Source of the DNA: JBPYFK01 sp051984675 | Lineage (GTDB): Bacteria; Actinomycetota; Actinomycetes; Mycobacteriales; Pseudonocardiaceae | DNA: 9,903 nucleotides | Direction: 5' to 3' | NCBI GenBank assembly: GCA_051984675.1 | Contig: JBPYFK010000112.1 | Coordinates: 1-9,903 of the forward strand | Part shown: piece by piece, positions 6,438 through 9,903 of the stretch | Position numbering within the stretch: the first letter of the stretch is position 1 | Layout of the letters: each line of letters starts with the position of its first letter | Program-made: the position numbers and the translations under genes | Notes under the pieces: generated by a model | Told to the model about the DNA's origin: nothing | Database searches by the model: none | What the model saw: the letters and a program-made list of their open reading frames with translations, nothing else

Positions 6438-6545
6438 TCATGTTGCCGCCAGCTGGTGCTCGATGTGGTCGAGGAACGCGTCGACTTCATGCATGTAGCC
6501 GCCTTCTCCGATCGACAGCTGCTTGTGGGCGGACCCGCCAAACCG
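6438..6545 (-). pseudogene. C-terminal scrap resembling a DivIVA domain
   Basis: On the minus strand the frame ending at TGA 6438-6440 reads HKQLSIGEGGYMHEVDAFLD then HIEHQLAAT. GY...EVDAFLD..E..L is the hallmark of DivIVA domains (compare actinobacterial …NKQFS…EGYD..EVDAFLD.VE..L). About 27 of its last 33 codons end in G or C, supporting past or present coding. Before HKQ the frame turns into Arg-rich RGRRSRFGGSA without the expected start (…LTPEDVRN), and no good ribosome site is seen. A natural small protein is not excluded, but a truncated remnant downstream of the YihY gene is more likely. Upstream boundary is approximate. Confidence 0.5.
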
Positions 6546-6576
6546 GCTGCGGCGTCCACGGTCCGCCGCGGCTGTT

Positions 6577-7536
6577 CTATGACGTTCGTTGAGTGGTCTC
6601 TGCTCCCCGGTCGGCCGCCTCGCCCGGCCACGCGGGGTCGGTTGCTCGATGCGACCCCACGGTCACCTCGCGCTCGGCTGCGACGTTGATTTCCGCGCCG
6701 AGCAGGACGATGTAGCTGGCCAGATACAACCAGAGCATGAGCACGATGACGCCGGCCAACGCCCCGTAGGTCTTGTTGTAGTCACCGAAGTAGGCGATGT
6801 AGAGGTTGAACACCACGGTGCCGGCGATCCACAGCACGGTGCCGGCCAGCGCGCCGGGGCTGACCCACCGCCACCGTGGCGCGCGCCGATCGGGGGCGAG
6901 CCGGTAGACCACGGCCAGCCCGACGATCATCACTGCCACTAGCAGCCCCCACCGCACCACCTCGGCCAGGGCTCGTCCCAGCACTCCCACCCCGAGAGCG
7001 TTCAGCAGCGGGGCGAGCACGACCGTCAGCGCGAGAATGACCAGCGTGAACGCGATCAGAATCGCGGTCAGTCCCAGGGCCGTGGCACGGAAGGTAAGGA
7101 ACCCCCGGGTCTCCCGCTCGCCGTAGGCGAGGGTCAGCGCGCTCATCAGGTTGCTGACCCCACTGGAGGCGCTCCACAGCGCCACGAGCAGCGAGATGAT
7201 CAACCCGATGGTCAGCGCGGACCCACTCGCGGCGCTCACCGACGTCACTTGTTCGACCAACAACGCCCGCGCCGATGGCGGGAGCCCACCCATCGCGGTC
7301 ACCTGTCGGGTCACCTGTGCGGGATTGGCGACCAGCCCATACACGGTCAGCAACGCGATCAAGGCCGGAAAGATCGCGAGGAAACCGAAAAAGGCCACCC
7401 CACCCGCCATGACCGCAGCGTTGTCATCCTGGCTGGCCCGCACGCCGCCCTTGAGGACGCGCCACCAGCCTCGGGGCGGGATCTGGGTCGGAGCCTCGAC
7501 CGATCGCCTCTGTGGTGGAACAGTGCCGTGCTGCAT
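6577..7536 (-). CDS. YihY/BrkB-family inner membrane protein
   Basis: A 319-residue integral membrane protein of the YihY (virulence factor BrkB/'RNase BN' misnamed) family; biochemical role unsettled. Six hydrophobic segments lie near 43-69, 106-124, 152-178, 194-213, 228-250 and 257-282. Family marks are AVMAGGVAFFGFLAIFPAL at 41-59, the YRLAPDR loop at 211-217, and YNKTYGALAGVIVLMLW at 253-269 followed by LLGAEIN at 278-284. Both termini are polar and low-complexity. ATG 7536 is preceded by AGGGGGTG at 7543-7550. It is monocistronic on the minus strand with the DivIVA-like scrap downstream. A 10-bp-period direct repeat just upstream may be a control site. Confidence 0.92.
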   Translation of the reverse strand: MQHGTVPPQRRSVEAPTQIPPRGWWRVLKGGVRASQDDNAAVMAGGVAFFGFLAIFPALIALLTVYGLVANPAQVTRQVTAMGGLPPSARALLVEQVTSVSAASGSALTIGLIISLLVALWSASSGVSNLMSALTLAYGERETRGFLTFRATALGLTAILIAFTLVILALTVVLAPLLNALGVGVLGRALAEVVRWGLLVAVMIVGLAVVYRLAPDRRAPRWRWVSPGALAGTVLWIAGTVVFNLYIAYFGDYNKTYGALAGVIVLMLWLYLASYIVLLGAEINVAAEREVTVGSHRATDPAWPGEAADRGAETTQRTS

Positions 7537-7891
7537 AGCAACACCCCCTGTGCGGGACCGGCGTCATCGCTGGTCATCGCTTCTTTGGTTACCCGCGCGA
7601 GCAGCCCACGACACGCAGACTGGAGGCCGTGGAGGGCGTCGATCAAGATCGTCGGCGGCGCCCCGCGTTGCGTCTGATCGACGGCGGCCCGACGTAGGCG
7701 GCCACGGTGCGCGCCGAGCCATTGCTCCCCGGCCGACGCCGCCAGCGACGGACGCCGCGTTCGATACGGGCATGGGCCACGCCGCGCTGTGACACGGTGA
7801 CACGCCGACGACGCGATCGGCCTGCGTCACGCGTCCGCGGTCCTCGGTCGGCCGGCGACTGCCCGTATGTAGAGGCCACAGTCAATGCACG
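7537..7891. other. 355-base gap between YihY and TetR genes
   Basis: No intact gene is seen. It holds the YihY leader with its direct repeat, a tandem pair of GTGACACG (7789-7796 and 7797-7804), and at 7707-7745 a plus-strand frame reading VRAEPLLPGRRRQR that resembles the start of IS5-family transposases (…W.RIEPLLPGR…). The last match is only about a dozen residues, so I do not annotate it as an element. Confidence 0.4.
7563..7580. repeat. Direct repeat GTCATCGC with 10-bp period upstream of YihY gene
   Basis: GTCATCGC occurs at 7563-7570 and again at 7573-7580, one helical turn apart, 27-44 bases upstream of the YihY start. Spacing of one turn is the pattern used by tandem response-regulator sites, and the position suits a promoter of that gene. 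Evidence is positional only. Confidence 0.4.
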
Positions 7892-8482
7892 TCAGGCCGA
7901 GTTCGCTTCCGGCCGGAGCGCGTCCATGACGAGGTCGAGCAGCCGTTCGGTCTGCTCGGGGGTCTTGCTGGCCGCGGTGCTGAGGAAGATCCCCAGCAGC
8001 ATCGCGGTGATGTCCTCCGGCTCGACATCGGCGCGCAGCGAACCGGCTTCAGCCCCGCTGGTCAGGATCGTGGCGATGGCGGCGGTGACGCGTTCCCGAG
8101 TGCTCGGTGTGGCGATCCGCCCGGAGGCCCAGCCGGCGCGGAGGGTTTCGGCCATGCCGCGCTTTGTTGCGACGAAGGTGGCGTAGCGACGCATCCAGGC
8201 ACGCAGTGCCGCGTCCGGCGGGAGTTCCTTGAGCAGGGCGGCAACGCTGCCGGTGACATCGTCAAGTTCGGCAGCGTACACGGCCTCCACCAGGGCCTCA
8301 CGAGTCGGGAAATGGCGGTACAACGTGCCGATGCCGACGCCAGCCTCACGGGCGATGCCTTCCAGCGAGACGGTGTCGTTGGCGGTCGCGAACGCGGCAC
8401 GGGCAACCTGTATGAGCTTGTCGCGGTTACGCAGCGCGTCGGCACGCGGGGCGCGTGTCTTCTTCCCGGTGTCGGATTTCAA
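7892..8482 (-). CDS. TetR-family transcriptional repressor
   Basis: A 196-residue DNA-binding regulator. Residues 14-66 form the N-terminal TetR domain: RADALRNRDKLIQVARAAF, then VSLEGIAREAGVGIGTLYRHFPTREAL with the helix-turn-helix at about 38-58. The rest is an all-helical ligand/dimer domain of the SBI (TetR_C_43-like) kind, with WMRRYATFVATKRGMAETL. Ligand unknown. Only a TTG start at 8482 gives the full N-terminus; GGAGG at 8493-8497 (minus strand) serves as ribosome site, and that site lies inside an operator, so autorepression is likely. Divergent from an aldo/keto reductase, which it presumably controls through the two operators between them. Confidence 0.92.
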   Translation of the reverse strand: MKSDTGKKTRAPRADALRNRDKLIQVARAAFATANDTVSLEGIAREAGVGIGTLYRHFPTREALVEAVYAAELDDVTGSVAALLKELPPDAALRAWMRRYATFVATKRGMAETLRAGWASGRIATPSTRERVTAAIATILTSGAEAGSLRADVEPEDITAMLLGIFLSTAASKTPEQTERLLDLVMDALRPEANSA

Positions 8483-8483
8483 T

Positions 8484-8499
8484 GCGGAGGAACCTCCGT
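8484..8499. promoter_or_regulatory. TetR operator O1
   Basis: GCGGAG-GAAC-CTCCGT: inverted hexamers with a four-base spacer, matching the second site in layout. It overlaps the ribosome site of the TetR gene (start 8482), so binding would directly hinder expression of the regulator. Confidence 0.7.
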
Positions 8500-8520
8500 T
8501 TCAGTGCTAGAGTCGAGAGA

Positions 8521-8536
8521 GCGGAGGCCACTCCGC
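8521..8536. promoter_or_regulatory. TetR operator O2
   Basis: GCGGAG-GCCA-CTCCGC, a perfect inverted hexamer pair (seven with flanking A/T) with the same four-base spacer as O1; centres are 37 bp apart. It lies 32 bases before the aldo/keto reductase start, placing it in or just after that gene's promoter. Confidence 0.72.
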
Positions 8537-8567
8537 TTATCGTATCGCTTCATGCGGAAGGACTCCC

Positions 8568-9512
8568 ATGACCACGAACAGCACGCCCTCCCCTGAGCTC
8601 ACCGTCACCGGAGCCCTACGCGCCGGAGGCACCGGGACGATCGCCGGCCGCACGGTCTCCCGCATCGGATTCGGCGCGATGCAGCTGGAGCGCCTGCAGT
8701 CCGACCGCGACGTCGCGATCGCGCTGCTGCGCCGCGTGGTGGAGCTCGGCGTCGACCACGTCGATACCGCCCAGTTCTATGGCGACGGCTTCGTCAACGG
8801 GGTGATCCGTGACGCGTTCCGTCCCGAGGACGGTGTCATGATCGTCAGCAAGGTCGGCGCTGAACCCGATCCGGGTGGCCCGATTCCGCTCCGTCCCGCC
8901 CAGCGGCCCGAGCAGTTGCGGGCCAGCGTCGAAGACAACCTCACCTCCCTTGGCCTCGACCAGATCCCGGTGGTGAACCTGCGCCGCCTGGACACCCGGC
9001 CGGGCCTGCGCGCCGAGGGCGACCAGATCGTCGACCTCGACGACCAGCTCGCGGTGATGACCGCGCTGCGGGACGAGGGCAAGATCGGCGCGATCGGCCT
9101 GAGTGCCGTCACCCTGGATGGACTGCGCCGAGCGCTTCCTGCCGGGATCGTCTGCGTCCAGAACTCCTATAGCCTGGTCTCGCGCGGGGACGAGGAGATA
9201 CTTCAGCTCTGCATTGACGAGCAGATCTCCTGGGTCCCGTTCTTCCCGCTTGGCGGCGCCTTCGCCAATATGCCGAAAGTGACCGATCATCCGGCCGTCA
9301 CCGCAGCCGCGCAGAACCTCGGCCGCACCCCCGCACAGGTCGGCCTCGCCTGGCTGCTGCACCACGCACCGAACGTGCTACTCATCCCCGGCACCGCGAA
9401 CATCGCCCACCTCGAAGCAAACGTCGCCGCCGGAACGATCGACTTGGACGACACGACGATGTCCACGCTGGACGCCGTCCAGTCACGCTCCACCGATATC
9501 CCCCTAGGCTGA
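8568..9512 (+). CDS. Aldo/keto reductase
   Basis: A 314-residue NADPH-dependent (alpha/beta)8-barrel oxidoreductase that reduces aldehydes or ketones; cytoplasmic. The family start SRIGFGAMQL is at 31-40. Of the catalytic tetrad, Asp66 and Tyr71 are in HVDTAQFYG and Lys95 in VSKVG. The fourth residue, normally His in (Q)LH, falls in VVNLRRLD and is Arg139. I recall this NLRR form in a group of actinobacterial AKRs, so it is probably a subgroup trait. PGTANIAHLEANV near 274-286 binds the NADPH phosphate. Ribosome site AAGGA at 8558-8562. Divergent from, and probably repressed by, the TetR protein, implying induction by a toxic carbonyl or related ligand. Substrate unknown. Confidence 0.92.
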   Translation: MTTNSTPSPELTVTGALRAGGTGTIAGRTVSRIGFGAMQLERLQSDRDVAIALLRRVVELGVDHVDTAQFYGDGFVNGVIRDAFRPEDGVMIVSKVGAEPDPGGPIPLRPAQRPEQLRASVEDNLTSLGLDQIPVVNLRRLDTRPGLRAEGDQIVDLDDQLAVMTALRDEGKIGAIGLSAVTLDGLRRALPAGIVCVQNSYSLVSRGDEEILQLCIDEQISWVPFFPLGGAFANMPKVTDHPAVTAAAQNLGRTPAQVGLAWLLHHAPNVLLIPGTANIAHLEANVAAGTIDLDDTTMSTLDAVQSRSTDIPLG

Positions 9513-9558
9513 GCCACACCCGCAATGGGTTGTCGTCGGTGAGGCCGAACGCGCTGAT

Positions 9559-9582
9559 GTCAGCATGGCCAGCCGTGCTGAC
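9559..9582. terminator. Strong hairpin after the aldo/keto reductase
   Basis: GTCAGCATGG at 9559-9568 pairs with CCGTGCTGAC at 9573-9582 (one G-U) around the loop CCAG: a ten-pair stem 47 bases after the reductase stop. No T-run follows, as is common for high-GC actinomycetes. It could end the reductase transcript before the tautomerase gene, or be an operator for the latter. Confidence 0.5.
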
Positions 9583-9616
9583 CGCGAACGCACGTCCTGA
9601 GCTTTGGGAGGATGCC

Positions 9617-9903
9617 GTGCCCTACCTCCGTGTGACCTGTCCCGCACTCGAGGCGGCTCGCCGCCGTGAGATCGCCGAGAGCCTCACCGCCGCCGTCGTG
9701 GAGCTGTTCACCCCGCCCCGTGGTCCTCGCGCGGACGACATCCGGGCCCGGACCACGGTGCATTTCGCCTGCTATCACGACGATGAGCTGTTCGTGGGCG
9801 GCCAACCGGCTGTCGCAGAGGCACCCGACGTAACCGTCGAACTCAGCGACTGGTCCATGTCCACTCGCCAGCAACGCCGCGTTGCCGCCCACCTGACGCC
9901 GCT
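9617..9903 (+). CDS. Tautomerase-superfamily protein (partial, right edge)
   Basis: The frame begins at GTG 9617 with GGGAGG at 9606-9611 and is open to the window end (95 codons). It reads MPYLRVTCPALEAARRREIA; Pro directly after the initiator Met is the catalytic base of 4-oxalocrotonate tautomerase-like enzymes once Met is removed, and the following beta strand/helix (residues 3-31) suits the beta-alpha-beta unit. HFACYHDDELFVGGQ near 53-67 and VTVELSDWSMSTRQQRRVAA suggest a second such unit beginning. The overlapping ATG 9612 leads to a stop after seven codons in another frame and is not the start. Substrate unknown; the C-terminus lies outside. Confidence 0.75.
   Translation, partial: MPYLRVTCPALEAARRREIAESLTAAVVELFTPPRGPRADDIRARTTVHFACYHDDELFVGGQPAVAEAPDVTVELSDWSMSTRQQRRVAAHLTP

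Noticed and set aside
6417..6440. TGACCGGTCA palindrome and short inverted ACAC/GTGT after the permease stop
   Set aside because: Gapless ten-base palindrome overlapping the stop and a four-base stem without T-run are too weak to call a terminator.
7643..7885. 80-codon minus-strand Arg-rich frame between TetR and YihY genes
   Set aside because: Arg-rich composition typical of spurious high-GC frames, no ribosome site and no recognisable domain.
8554..8567. Possible third TetR half-site pair GCGGA...CTCCC before the reductase start
   Set aside because: Spacing and right half differ from O1 and O2, and the sequence is explained by the ribosome binding site.

Overview
The window is high-GC DNA with strong G/C preference at third codon positions, GTG/TTG starts and gene families typical of Actinobacteria. 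A Pseudonocardiaceae-like actinomycete is the best guess, inferred from overall character only; no 16S rRNA or other marker is present. It reads as an accessory chromosomal region: small metabolic and redox genes, each with its own local control, interspersed with decayed gene fragments. No tRNA, rRNA, CRISPR array, prophage or intact insertion sequence is visible.

Left part (1-2844): a plus-strand operon encodes a luciferase-like flavin monooxygenase, its partner FMN reductase (internally shortened by my reading) and a small GNAT-type acetyltransferase. It runs directly into two gene stubs: the first ~17 codons of a carboxymuconolactone decarboxylase-like gene, and a frameshifted N-terminal piece of a quinone oxidoreductase-like gene. 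Convergent to this is an intact NAD(P)H-dependent FMN reductase. Just upstream of it on the same strand lies a small zinc-ribbon gene that appears frameshifted.

Middle (3300-6420): a 72-residue orphan protein, then about 390 bases with nothing recognisable, then a minus-strand MaoC-type hydratase. A divergent APC-superfamily amino-acid/amine permease follows. The ~500-base gap between these two holds two near-identical odd palindromes, GCCAT-T-ATGGC, whose centres are 31 bp (three helical turns) apart: a likely regulator binding region.

Right part (6420-9903): a C-terminal scrap resembling a DivIVA domain, a YihY/BrkB-family membrane protein, a TetR-family repressor divergent from an aldo/keto reductase with two GCGGAG-N4-CTCCGY operators between them, and a tautomerase (Pro directly after the start) cut by the window edge.

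Functional themes: flavin chemistry on the left (monooxygenase plus two FMN reductases; the convergent intact reductase could supply reduced flavin if the operon's own is inactive), possible acyl-CoA and amine/amino-acid use in the middle, and an inducible TetR-controlled carbonyl reductase on the right. I found no convincing previously undescribed multi-gene system. The items most worth a second look are the shortened FMN reductase, the frameshifted zinc-ribbon gene, the phased palindromes, the TetR operators and the cluster of gene remnants.
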